Assembly (NCBI GenBank): GCA_015501605.1
Contig: JADNRZ010000009.1
Location: forward strand, 1,240,001-1,304,000
Origin: Panaeolus papilionaceus
Lineage: Eukaryota > Basidiomycota > Agaricomycetes > Agaricales
Direction of reading: 5' to 3'
DNA length: 64,000 bases
Positions 24,801 to 40,505 of this stretch are shown in pieces. The notes below the pieces were generated by a model. The model did no database searches and had not been told where the DNA came from. It saw only the letters and a list, made by a program, of their open reading frames with translations. The position numbers and the translations under genes were made by a program. How positions within the stretch are numbered: the stretch's first letter is position 1; each line of letters starts with the position of its first letter.

Positions 24801-25785
24801 AGACATACAACGATTCCAAGAAGAAGACGAGGCTGTAGAACAGCAGCTCAGAACTTGGCGCAGCGCCCAGTATCCCGATAGTGGTGCCGAAGCTATCTGG
24901 CGATCCTACGAGTCCCTGACTCAAGACCTTGCCTACGCTTTATGCGAGCAATTGCGGTTGATCCTGGAGCCTACGCTTGCCACTCGACTCAAGGGTGATT
25001 ACCGAACCGGCAAACGTCTCAACATGAAGAAGGTCATCTCGTACATCGCCAGTGACTACACCAAAGACAAAATCTGGCTCCGTCGCACGAGGCCGAGTCA
25101 AAGGGAGTATCAAGTTCTGATTTCTCTTGATGATTCTCGGTCAATGGCTGAATCTCACTCCATCCATCTTGCTTACCAAACGTTGGCGCTCATTTCGAAG
25201 GCGTTGAATCGTTTGGAATCAGGGGACATCGGGATCGCCAAATTCGGTGAAACTGTTGATCTCTTGCATGGATTTGACGAAGGCGCAATCACCAACCAAG
25301 CTGGAACCAAGATCGTGAATTCCTTCCGGTTCACACAAAAGGCAACCAACGTCCTTTCCCTGTTGGAGCAGAGCTTGCACATTCTTGAGAATGCCCGGGA
25401 ACGTAAGGCAATGAGCTCCGCCTCTGCGGCCGACCTCTGGCAGCTGCAAATCATTATTTCGGATGGAATGTGTCAAGACCATCAAAAGCTTCGTACCATT
25501 CTTAGGAAAGCGGAAGAGCAACGGGTCATGGTCGTGTTCATCATTCTAGATTCTCTGCACAGCGCGGCCCCCATGTCGGATGGCAAGACTCAGCAAAGCT
25601 CCTCCATTCTTTCGATGGACACGGCAGAATTCACAAATGTCAACGGAAAAATGGAGCTGCAGCTCAGGAAATATTTGGATACATTCCCCTTCGAGTATTA
25701 CGTCGTTCTTCGTGATGTTGAAGCCCTTCCGGATGTATTGTCGAGCACCCTCAAGCAATTCTTTGAGCGTATTTCAGAGGAGTAG
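9806..25785 (+). CDS. MDN1: Midasin (MDN1/REA1), giant AAA ATPase of 60S ribosome biogenesis
   Basis: Dynein-like ATPase that strips assembly factors (Ytm1, Rsa4) from pre-60S particles in nucleolus and nucleoplasm. The 16-kb gene, with about 18-20 short introns, encodes about 4,900 residues, the usual midasin size. Six AAA modules are visible by their P-loops: APSAGKS (about 10877), GETGTGKT (11951), GPTSSGKT (13372), GETGCGKT (14257), GSPGVGKT (15510) and GSRRTGKS (16428). Walker B sequences such as LLDEVNLAS, VLDELNLAPSD and LLDEMNLAPQ follow. AAA1 has FEDIDKG, and AAA6 has LLDGANLCN with Gly in place of the catalytic Glu, so AAA6 is probably inactive. A long helical linker (about 17.6-22.5 kb) leads to a Glu/Asp-rich region (about 23.1-24.6 kb) and the C-terminal MIDAS domain with DDSRSMAES (25129). 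No break in frame was found between the exons checked. Confidence 0.96.
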
Positions 25786-26109
25786 ATTCTACATATATTT
25801 CTTGTTTTTTTTCTTTTTCTTTTTCTCTTTTTTTTTTGTATCGGTCAGCGTAAATGTTGTGTGGGGATCAAATGTATATTCTGAACTGTTCTAGAGTTTC
25901 AATCCCCTATCTGAGGTTGTGAATTCTGGAATTAGCTGCTTAGTCATCATACTGGTTTAGACGATCTTCGACAGCTTGACTCGTCGCTTCCTCTTTTGAT
26001 CAAGACTTCTTCTGAAGTGGTACTCACATTTATATAACTGGCTACAGTAGCCCAATAGGTGGTTTTACTGCTTACATACCACCCCTTCATTGGTACTGTG
26101 ATTACCTGA
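25786..26109. other. Intergenic, pyrimidine tract after MDN1
   Basis: Contains a long T/C tract (about 25801-25840) just after the MDN1 stop, probably part of the 3' UTR, then the ENPP promoter. Nothing else was seen. Confidence 0.5.
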
Positions 26110-28259
26110 ATGTCTGCAACGCCTTCGTCATCCAAGAAACCCCACACGAAAGTACGCGACCTCGAGCGGGACTCGGAGGAACGAAGAGGGCTTCTAGCTG
26201 TAAACAACGACGACCCAGATGAACCCGACAATCTAGGAGACAAGACTTCGACATGGCCTCGAAAGAAAGTTGTCATCATCGCATGTTCCCTGATTGCCCT
26301 GCTGCTGACGGGTACATTTGCTCGTACAGCCTTGTGGGCTCGTCCAGACAAAGAGCCGCGGGTGTTGGCTGCTAATGCTCCGTTCAACAACGGGACACAT
26401 CCTTTCCAACGCACGGTCATATTGGTTTCAATAGATGGATTGAGGTGTGCACTTTGTTGACTATAAGTAAACTTTGGCTCATGGACTAGGCTAACCTTGC
26501 AGAGCCGATTACCTTGACAGAGGTTTGACACCACACCTGCTCGATCTGAGCAGGAAGGGTCTAAGGGCCAAGTCGATGAAGCCCATATTTCCTGTACGTC
26601 TTTCATTGGAAACTCCTAATGCGTGTTAACCCTGACAGCCCTTTTGTAGACACTCACCTTCCCGTAAGACCCTTTACTTTCCAAGTGTATGTCAGGACTA
26701 AATCCCTGTTGTATTGCTGAAGGAATCATTGGGCACTCATGTAAGTCAGGTCATATTCTTATATATCTGCTATCTAACCAGACACAGGACTGGACTGCAT
26801 GCTGAGTCTCATGGAATCGTTGCCAATGTGCGTTTATTTGATTCATGACTTGCAAACTTGCCTCAATTTGATTCATTTTCAAAAGACCTTCTGGGATCCG
26901 CACACGCAACAAACGTTCCACTATAACCGCATTTCTTCGGCATGGATTCCAGAGTGGTGGTTAGGAGAGCCGGTGAGTCGACATGACCTCTTTACGTTCT
27001 CGAAGTCGAAAGTGTTCTGACAACATCTCAAGATGTGGGAGACGACCGAGAAGGCTAATATTATTACTGCTAACTTAATGTGGTATGTAACTCACTTTAT
27101 CAACGCTGTCAATCATTTAATCTCCCTCTTTAAAGGCCAGGTCCTCCTAAAACGACTGCCGGTACATCACCCACTTACTTTGTGCCTTGGAAGGTGGATT
27201 GCACTATTATCACCAAGTGACTATTTACTCATTCAATCACCTTGATAGGATCATGTCCCTCTTGACACTAAGCTGCAACAAATCCTGAATTGGGTTGACC
27301 TCCCATATGAGAAACGTCCTCAGTTGATCCTGGGTCAGTAGAGCAGTTGCTATATATTAACCTTACCTCATGGAAGGATTGAACAGCGTACGAGCCTTCT
27401 CTCGACCAAGCTGGCCATTCGACAGGCCCCTATTCAAGCAGAGTCAATGTTGGTGACATCTACTGTCGTTATTCCCATGATCTGGCTCACGAATATCATG
27501 CTGCAGCAAACCCTCTTGCAAGTGGACCAGTTTGCTCGCGATCTCCACGATTCACTAGACGCACGCAACCTCACTGAAATTATCGATGTCATCTTCGTCA
27601 GCGACCACGGCATGACTGATACGAGTCACCCAGAACACGTATACATGGACGATTTCCTCGGACAAGACGGTCTTGATGCCATTGCTCACTCTGATGGCTG
27701 GCCTTCTATGGGTATCAGATTCCGCGAAGGCGCCAACGCCTCGCATTATCTCCAGCTCTTGCTCAAAGGCTCAGACGAGAACCCAGAGAAGTTTGACGTG
27801 TTCACACATGACACCATGCCCGAGCGATATCACTTTGCCAATAACGAGAGGATTGCGCCGATATACGTTGTCCCTAAGATGGGCTATGTTCTGACTACGA
27901 AAGCAGAGGGAGATACTGGTATGAGCAAAGGCGTACGTGTGTTGTCTTTGCTTTCGAATTGATGCTGACGTAGATTGTTGTAGAATCACGGGTATGATAA
28001 TGAAGAGGTCTCCATGCACGCAATGTTTGTTGCACATGGCCCATTTTCAATTGAGGCCAAAGCCCAGCACCAGGCCAATGCACAACTGACTAAATCCCCA
28101 AGAGCATCGAAGGGATGGCATTCGACCTCGCATAACACATATGTCATGGAGACTTTCCGAAATGTTGAGATCTATAATCTCATCATGAAGCTCCTAGATA
28201 TCACGCCGTTCGCCTCATCTAACAATGGAACCATTGGATTCTGGGATCAATACCTTTGA
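26110..28259 (+). CDS. Type II membrane nucleotide pyrophosphatase/phosphodiesterase (ENPP family)
   Basis: Alkaline-phosphatase-superfamily enzyme hydrolysing nucleotide or related phosphodiester bonds at a membrane surface, similar to yeast NPP1/NPP2. A cytosolic N-terminus of about 60 residues contains EERRGLL, then a basic flank (WPRKK) and one membrane segment (VVIIACSLIALLLTGTFA). The lumenal domain has the first metal-binding site SIDGLRADYLDRG, the catalytic Thr in FPTLTFPNHWALMTGLH, the motif AYEPSLDQAGHSTGP, VSDHGMTDT, and a C-terminal metal His in KGWHSTSHNTYVM. There are many short introns, including tiny exons around FPTLTFP and NHWALM. The acidic-dileucine signal could direct it to the vacuole. 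Confidence 0.88.
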
Positions 28260-28487
28260 CAGTGGTCAGCCCTGCTTCTAGGACTACACCATATTTACGT
28301 AGATCTTAATATGTAGACCGCTTATTATGAAGGGATCTCCTCTGCAAAACCTTGATCGTTATTAGGCGCGAGTGGACCGTAAATTAATGAGAAGTAAATG
28401 ACAAGGGTCATAATTTGAAGGGAAAACATTATATGAAAGGTGATGAGATGAGAAGGAATGGGTGAGAGCCACCTCCAACAAAGGTGT

Positions 28488-29512
28488 TTAATGGTGGTTA
28501 TCAGCGTCAAACACCATGTTATCGTGCATATGATGACCTCCAGGCGATGGTACATACGATGATTCGGGCAGACCACTCTCATCAAGACCCTCGGCGGCTT
28601 CAATAATCTCGTACAGTCTTGAGGCAACCTCGGGAGGTGGAACACGACCGCCGAGGATATCCTTAGCCGGCACAGGGGACCCGTAGAAGTCGCGATTGGC
28701 GTCTTTTCGCTCGATAAGGACCGTGCCCTCTAATGATAGACCGGCAAATAAGCCTACAAAAGGGATGGTTACAAGTGAGTCACTCCTCGTCAGAAAGATT
28801 CAAGAATATTACCCTTTGATTTGGAGTACGAAAACATCGGTGCTGGATGGGCTAATGACGCTTGCACACTGCCTCCTGTACCGATAGGACCTGCTGTAGC
28901 GCTGATACCACCACCGATCGTGACATTTCCACCGAGAGAGAAGGCTCGGACTGCGTCTTCGCTGTTAAGCACAATGACAAAGTCGGTAATATCTGCTCCA
29001 ATTTGAAGGCCCCAACCTACTCCTCCTGTGGCGATGCAGGAAGGCGCTGACCAGGATCCATCTGGTAGCCTGGCGATGACGAGACCGGAACCTGCTTTCC
29101 CTGAGAAGACAAATCCTGCTTTGACGACCTGGAAGACGGCAAGACCTGTAGTAATTTTGGAGAATAATGATCAATGGCTATTCATCTCATAGTCGAGTAA
29201 CTACCGACCTCTAGCTCGTTGCAAGACAGCCTTTGGGATGGCGTTTAATGCTGACTCTGGACGTTCGGGATCGGCTAAGATGGCGAGCTTCAGTTGAGAA
29301 AAATAAACTATGAAGAGATATAGGTGGTGCCTACCGAGGAAACTGTCAAGAATGTTGGCAGCTTTCTCTGCCTCTCCTGGAAGGGTGAATGTTTGTACAA
29401 AGTCTCGCGACCCACTTGCCGCTTTGGTTGCGCTGGACTGGACAAATGCAGTGGCTTGCAAACCCGCTTTCTGGGCACCCTTTCTAAACTTGTCAAGAAG
29501 ATTGCTGTTCAT
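28488..29512 (-). CDS. SYLF-domain protein (Ysc84/SH3YL1 family)
   Basis: Lipid- and actin-binding SYLF (DUF500) protein, implicated in endocytosis in the yeast family member Ysc84. The N-terminal amphipathic helix region reads MNSNLLDKFRKGAQKAGL. The domain core contains IPKAVLQRARG, VFSGKAGSGLVIARL, WSAPSCIATGGVGWGLQIGA, DFVIVLNSEDAVRAF and VTIGGGISATAGPIG, then FSYSKSKG and LFAGLSLEGTVLIERK. The C-terminal tail is His-rich and hydrophilic. No SH3 domain follows, unlike yeast Ysc84. Several short introns. It lies convergent to the ENPP gene with about 230 bp between stops. Confidence 0.87.
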
Positions 29513-29749
29513 GGTTGTTCAAGTTGACGAAATGGGACGAGTCAAAGAGTGGAAGAGAGAGAGGGGGCTTAAGCAGGGCAACTCTGATGCCAGTGGGAAT
29601 AGATTCCCATTGAGAATTACGTCATCTTACCCCTTTTGCGTTCCTTGCACTGCATTAAGAGTTTGAAAAATAACTCTCATTCACAAGTTACATACAACTA
29701 TTTGCCAATAATAAAAACATAGAGAAAATTTTATCCAACACCAAGTTCT

Positions 29750-31928
<2,179 letters not shown>

Positions 31929-31985
31929 GATGAGAAGAGGATGTCGTTTAAGAGTTTGTGATGTTCATAGTCTGGATATCCTCCT

Positions 31986-31993
31986 CTTATATA
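31986..31993 (-). promoter_or_regulatory. TATA box of glucoamylase copy 1
   Basis: TATATAAG on the minus strand, about 58 nt before the glucoamylase ATG, a usual distance for fungal secreted-enzyme genes. Confidence 0.5.
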
Positions 31994-32710
31994 GGTTCGT
32001 ATGACAATCGATACCTTACTTCCTGGGTAAAGAAGATGCGAAGCCCGTCCATTCTTCCAAGCTGGTAGAAAAAGAGCGTGTGTTACACAGTAAGGAGGCG
32101 CATGCTACCAACTCCTCAGACGAATGACAAGAGCCATTCTAAGGTCGTAAAAAGCTCCAAATGTTGTAAGTCGGTAAATTTAACAACGCGTCAATGCAAA
32201 TCAGCTGATTGGTAAAAGATGACAATCAAGTTGCGTTGCTGCAAGTCCGTGTCTATACTTAGAACAAACTACCTTTTTCGGAAATGCTCCGATTCATCAT
32301 TCTCGGTGCTGTCTTCGATTATATGTAGGGGCCTCATCGATTCGATGTAATGATGGTTGCCTGGAGTTTACAAAGAGTCTCGCAAATTCTGCACACAGCC
32401 TACCGGAATATGGCTATATATCCCCGACGAGGTAAAAACATGCTTAATGCTTATCATGCGAAGATCATTGTCGTCGTGTATACAAGTTAATTGCCCCGAA
32501 CCCTCCTTTGAACATTATACTATATCTGTACCTTTGCATGCATGTGTATGATGCCGCGAAGCTTTTGCACCACCCGTAACCCATTCTGAGTATCCTCTTG
32601 TTAGAAGCATAATTTTTCCACGTGTTCCATTTTTACAGGCAAAATATTGTATTGAATCTAATGATGACATCGGTGATTCGAGGATTTTATCGACAAGCTG
32701 TATAGAGACT
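31994..32710. other. Intergenic region between the glucoamylases
   Basis: Upstream control region of copy 1 and 3' flank of copy 2. No gene, repeat or clear activator motif was recognised. Confidence 0.5.
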
Positions 32711-34940
<2,230 letters not shown>

Positions 34941-36604
34941 GGTTCAGAGGCGGGAAAGAGCTCGCGCTGAATGCCGTTTTCAAGTATCGACGTTCTCTTT
35001 TATCTGCTTCCATTTATTGGGCATTCGGACAGTCGGATTACCAAACCAAGCCTTCGAACCACACAAACTCTTAGCAGATCGTGTCCTTAGAAAGAGTTGG
35101 GCTTAGGTTGCTGTATGCCCGACCTTGCGGGGGTACGAAACACAACCAGTTTAGTATTTCCCAGATACAACGACTGCTGAGAGCACAGCACACACAGAGT
35201 TATGCGTCCTTTTCTCCTGCTTGGGCCAATAAGACCTGAAGTTTTCCTTGGACTGCGAGCTATCGTGGATTCATTGTCAGGGATTTTGACGCAATAGAAA
35301 AGATGAAAAGCGGTTAATGCGTATGTTCCGATGAACGTGGCTTCAGCGACGCGCCAGCAGCTCATATTGATGTTCTCTGTCGATTCATAGAAGCCTTTGC
35401 TGTTACCATGATATCAAGTTGTTAGTGGTTAGAGTCAAAGCAGGTCATGCGACGTTGATGCGACGACTCAGATTCCTGTGAACATGTGGTGCCCCCATCT
35501 TTCCATTGGTTCCCCATGCAGAAGGCCATTTGCCATCCGACGCATCGTCCTTCAACTTGACATGTCTCCTACAACGCTGACATAGGCTCTTTGATGGTTG
35601 AAAAGGGAAGGATGCAAAAGCATGAAGTCCTTTACGTCGGAAATCGTGGATGCTGAATTGTAGCTAGATGATTGGAGATTTTCCGAAGTTTTGACGCCCA
35701 GGGAAATTTAGTTTTGGTTCTTCATTCCTTCCTAAGGCCTTCCTGTCAATTATCACCATTTCCATGGGGCATAGTGTATGGGCCGTATGGGCTCCGTTTT
35801 CTCCATGGTTCCTTAAATCGATCAGGTTTGCGTCGTCTCGAACACATGGCACTCGCATGGCAGCAAAAGACTTCTTTCATCAATAGGCCAGGTGTATAAT
35901 CAGTTTGAATGCATTTCGGTTTTCTCTTTTATCTGCGATTGACCGGTCAATGGCTTGGACGGACCCATCACAATAAATTGTGTTGACTGAATATTTAGCA
36001 GTTTCAACTAAAATGGGACGAACAAATGCAACATCTAGCAGAGCACAATATGGGCGAGTGGGCGAAGCGCCGCTTTGAACGACCTGGGGTCAAGCAATAC
36101 AGTTACATTCACTCCTTGGAAATATGCGCACGTTGCTCGTTTTATGGTGTAGAACTCTGTAAAACCCATCGAAACATTCCCGAGCACTACATACGCCTAG
36201 GGTAACCGGATAAAATTGAAATACGTAGAAATCTGGAGGTTGTTTTAAATTACTTGATACAAATGACGAGACAGGATTGCGGTTTGTAGTGAGCGCATAA
36301 CTGTGCAATGTCAGCCCCGAAACAGGTGATAACTAGGAACTCGAAAGAAAATTGGACAAGGTTAAAGCCACATGGAAAGAAGATTATAGGAGCCATCGGG
36401 TCATCATCTATGACCTTCGGTAGCACTAGTACATCGTCCAGCTTACTCCGTGTTATGTTCTTATGTTCTGAGTCCTTCGATAACATGCAGAACGACACGA
36501 CGAAAGTTGCGCGAAGTACCGGAGAGCTAACGGGCACCAGAGCCCCTCCCCAGATCTGCACCCCGCAAGTTCATTCATGACCCGGTATTCCTGGGGTACA
36601 AGTG
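34941..36604. other. 1.66-kb region without a recognised gene
   Basis: Lies between glucoamylase copy 2 and the stand-alone CBM20 gene. I searched it for remains of a GH15 catalytic domain on both strands and saw none. Short frames have no recognisable domains. It serves as promoter for genes on both sides. Confidence 0.45.
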
Positions 36605-37131
36605 ATGGATTTGCCTTCCAAGCATGCGAAAAATCCGACTGTTCAATCGACGGAGGCCGAAGAGACAGGTAGAGGTTGTTCAAATGGTCAGAGAAATTGT
36701 TCCAATCCTTAGTCGTCGTTGTAAGTCGTCCTGGATCAGGACCTGGTGTTCTAACCATCTTCAACGTTCAAGCCAACGCTGTTTGGGGCGGTAAGTAGTC
36801 GGCATGATCATTTTGATTCAGATACTTATTTGATTTATAGAGAGCATCTATCTGACTGGATCCGTGAGGGGATGGTCACCTTCTAATGCTATCGATCTTT
36901 CATCCGCCCATTACCCAATTTGGACTGGTAAGCCACTATCCCCAAATTTACCAAAGGCGTGTGGATCAATTTACATTCTTTGCAGTCACCGTGGACATCC
37001 CTCCCAATAACCAGTTCGAGGACAAGTTCATTCGCAAGAACGGCGACTCAGTGACTTGGGAGTCAGATCCCAACAGGATCAGGACCTCTCCTGCTTCTGG
37101 CAGCCTCACCATCAACGATGGCTGGCGCTGA
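36605..37131 (+). CDS. Small protein consisting almost only of a CBM20 starch-binding domain
   Basis: A four-exon model (introns 36669-36712, 36791-36840, 36928-36985) gives about 124 residues. A short hydrophilic leader (MDLPSKHAKNPTVQ) without signal peptide is followed by GPGVLTIFNVQANAVWGE, YLTGSVRGWSPSNAIDL, then KFIRKNGDSVTWESDPN and INDGWR. These match the CBM20 of the two glucoamylases next door, and the two introns inside the domain sit at the same codons and phase. Aromatic residues of the sugar sites (WSPSN, WESDPN) are kept. No GH15 sequence precedes it and it lies on the opposite strand. It may be a cytosolic glycan-binding protein or a relic of a third glucoamylase; the 44-nt first intron and start are inferred. 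Confidence 0.6.
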
Positions 37132-37629
37132 AGATGATAACCTCGTGTATCTTTTCCTTTGTTGATTCTTCTTGATAGAGAAACGAACCTGCATTTCCTT
37201 TGAATTCTTCTGATTTGTTGCCATGTGGTTTTTCATTGGAGTATACCTTATACATAAACAATTTGTGGCCTCAAATCTCTCCACCCCAATGTAGCCTTGT
37301 TGAATTTTGCCTCGTCAATAATAAATATAATCTTGTGTTATCGTTATACTTCGGTCCTGTTCAGTGTTGCCTATAGGTTGTAATCGCCAGCAACATGTGC
37401 AAGATGAGGGAATTTGGATTCTTCATTCAGTTTCTGACATGGACGGTGTCTTGGGTGTATTCATTTGAGAGTCGTTTCTACGGCAGAATCCGCGCAGGGC
37501 CAGACTGAAGTCTGGATTAGCTGAATGGGGGTATAATCAGACAGACACGTGCATGATGCATCACTCTACCAGAAGAATGCTACTCCATATTCTCTTCTCC
37601 TTCATACTCTTCCCAACTCTTGCTACACT
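37132..37629. other. Intergenic between CBM20 gene and PA-RING gene
   Basis: About 500 bp of flanking sequence. An alternative upstream ATG at 37549 is in frame with the PA-RING start but would bury the signal peptide. No other feature was seen. Confidence 0.45.
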
Positions 37630-39176
37630 ATGGTCCTTGGGCTGCTTTGTCTGTCCTACTTCAATTATCTCCTGTTTGTGACGATAGCCCAACCGGTGGA
37701 TTTTAATTCTGAGGTCAATTTCAGCATTAAGTCAGAGCGCACATGGTTATGGGGGTGGGCTTGGGGGACTGAAAGTACTGTGTCGGTTGTGGATAGGACT
37801 CCTATGGTATCATTTCCATCTAGACCAGGTTTGTTGGAGCTCTCTTTTATCTTCCATTTGCATGTGCGCTTTTTGCTTATCTCGCTTGTGTTCAGCTGCC
37901 TTTGGAGCTGAAATCAACGACCCTCTGCTAGGATATGTGATCCCCGTTTCGTCTTTCACTCGCCCTTGTCAGGATAATGCAACATCTTTGCATTCTGAGG
38001 ACAACTCCGGGTGTCCTGCATTATGTCTGACAGGACCCACTCATCCTGCGGAAAAAGAATGGATAGCACTCGTCCAACGCGGTAAATGCGAATTTGTGAA
38101 GAAGGTCCGAGAAGCGCAACGACTTGGAGCGAAAGCTGTTGTAGTAGGCGGCGACAATCCAGATACGTCTGGGTATCCTGATACCTTGGTCAACATGTAC
38201 AGTCCAGGTATGTTTATTTCACTCGTAAACGAATATGGATAGTCGTTTAAAGTAGACGAAACAGAAGACTCATCCGACATAAATATTGCCGCTACTTATA
38301 TTAAATACTCGGATTATACACAACTCTCCGACCTTATTGCCAACTCAAACACCACTCATTCTGGCTTGCGCACATTATCGCTCCTCATCACGGCGGAATA
38401 TTCCGCCTGGGAGTGGTATTCGTGAGTAGTGGCGCTCGTGTGCACTGTTACCCTACTGAACCCTTATATTTTTAGGCCAATCATCACTTTCGTCGTCATT
38501 CTTTTACTTCCTTCCGCTCTTACATTTATTACACTGCTCATTCATCGAATTCGCGCCGCACGCGCTGCTCAACGTGATCGTGCTCCTGAGGATATAGTCC
38601 GCAACCTACCTTGGCGAGTTTGGACTGGGAACGGGTGGGAAAAACATGAAGGTGGCGAGGACCCTAATCGAGAAACAGAGGTGGTTCCATCTGCAACTGT
38701 GGATCTGGAGGAGGGAATACCTTCCAAGGTTGCACAGACCAGTGTTGAAAGCTCTGCGACCCCCCTCGACGCGTCAACTTCCATTCCCTCTGACAACGTT
38801 ACTCAGCCATGGTTTGAAATGCAGATCGAGTGTGCTATCTGTCTATCCGAATTTGCCAAAGGAGACAAAGTGAGGGTCCTCCCATGCCATCATATTTTCC
38901 ATATGCAGGAGGTGGACGAATGGCTCATTCAACGCAAAAAAGTGGTGCGTTTTGATAATCGACGTTTTTAGGTCTTCTCTGATGATTGTCCTTTAGTGCC
39001 CGATATGCAAGGCCGATGTAACTCAACCACCTCCACCCCCACCCCTTCACTATTCTTCCATCCAACGTCCGCAAGCGACTCCGATGATTCCACAAGCAGC
39101 ACCAGTCACGAATGCCACAGAACACACTCCGCTCCTTTCTCGCCCTCATAATCATGATACAGATGCTGCTGATTGA
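37630..39176 (+). CDS. PA-TM-RING type E3 ubiquitin ligase
   Basis: Membrane ubiquitin ligase of the RNF13/GRAIL/Tul1-like class, expected in endosomal, vacuolar or Golgi membranes. The ATG at 37630 starts a signal sequence ([20 protein letters not shown]). The lumenal PA domain includes [20 protein letters not shown] and [13 protein letters not shown] membrane segment ([20 protein letters not shown]) is followed by a basic cytosolic region and a RING-H2 finger: CAICLSEF...VLPCHHIFH...VDEWLIQ, then, after an intron, CPICKADV. The tail is Pro-rich and ends near [17 protein letters not shown]. Five or so short introns. Start chosen for the signal peptide. Confidence 0.87.
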
Positions 39177-40505
39177 GACCTTGTACGACATTTAATATTC
39201 TTTTGGCACACATGTATAATTGTACTTTTATTGTTTGTTTTTGAACCACACACAAAACATGTACCTAATAACGCAATTTTCGTATACCTAGAATTTACCT
39301 ATCCTTAAGTGATGTATCCTTTGTGTGTGCATTGAGTCAAATGCCCAAACTCTTTACCTCATCATTCGACATTGACACGACACGCCTCTCTCATGGATCA
39401 TCGTTTTGCATGGTTGTTAAGGTACCTACTTAAATTTGAGCACGAATTGTAGACCCTGAAATTGAGAGTGAGAAAGGGTATGTTCGACTGGTTACATTAT
39501 CTTATCTTATCTTGTAATGTGAGAAAGCACGAGACATGGATGACGTCACTTGATCAATTCTTATTGTCTTTGCGTTGCTAGACGTGTCTGCCTTTCAAAC
39601 TACCATGATAGTCCATTTCTACCAAATTATTGCCGGTCCGAGCGAATCTCTGCCTCGTTGTCTAGTCTTCTATTGATGCGGTTAAATAAGAGAAGAAAAT
39701 TCAATCTACTTATCGTAGAATCAGCTCTTTTTTGTGGACTTGTGGACTTGTGACCCAGGACAATTGCTTGCGACGTGGTTTGGACGTTATCGTAAGGCTA
39801 TTTGGTGCGTGTTGTTCGGGTTTGAATACCGACAATAGTGCTAATGTTCTGGCACATAGTTTATAGGCCGGAGATCCTTATTGCAGCTTATTTCATCTTT
39901 AAACTATCTATGTTTACAGCGGATCCCAACGAAGGACCTCCACGCGAGACTAGAGCTTTGAGGGCAACTAGTTTCCCTGATTTCGATTGCCTGATATGTG
40001 CTGTATTAGATGACAATAAGACCAGGAACCACACACGAATTCATTGCCCAACAATAAAGCATCAGAATATTAGGTCAGATTGAATTTATGAACAGGAATA
40101 ACGCCGCAAAGTCACACCGTGGCTCGCTTTAGTACTGGTCTTATTGTCTTGCAACCCCGAATCGCTTCTTCCAACCCTCCCTGGAATGAAGGAATCTGAT
40201 CTAATTCCAGTATTTTCCCTCAGAAACTGTTGGCTTGTCTTTTCTCGTGGGGTCAAACTTTAATGCGGGTCACTCTCTGCCCGGTTTTCATGCCTTGACC
40301 TTCATCTCCTCCAAACAGACATTGTTTCGGTCTGGATCTCATTGTTCATTTGCTTCACCGTTAACTCCATCCCAAGACTCGGCGCAGTTCATAAAGCTGG
40401 CACTCTTGCCAACCAAAAAGTTTCCTTTTCCAATTTGATATCCAAAACTCAGACTGAACCACCAAACCCACTTCCCGCCCCTGTTCCTTCGTCTACTGTT
40501 TGTCA
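39177..40505. other. Intergenic, 1.3 kb, with GATA cluster and CRE palindrome
   Basis: No gene was recognised. It contains three abutting TTATC units (39497-39511) flanked by TTACA and TGTAA in inverted orientation, and a TGACGTCA palindrome at 39541-39548. Confidence 0.45.
39492..39548. promoter_or_regulatory. Triple GATA site and CRE-type palindrome
   Basis: Three consecutive TTATC pentamers (GATAA on the minus strand), enclosed by a small inverted repeat, then TGACGTCA 30 bp on. Fungal GATA factors control nitrogen and iron genes. The site is about 960 bp before the CCCH gene and 310 bp after the PA-RING stop, so its target is unclear. Confidence 0.35.

Noticed and set aside
34941..36604. 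Catalytic remnant of a third glucoamylase before the CBM20 gene
   Set aside because: Read on both strands for GH15 signatures (DLWEE, AEQY, TWSY patterns) and found none.
37549..37630. Earlier in-frame ATG for the PA-RING gene
   Set aside because: It would place 27 polar residues before the signal sequence; the ATG at 37630 gives a normal signal peptide.
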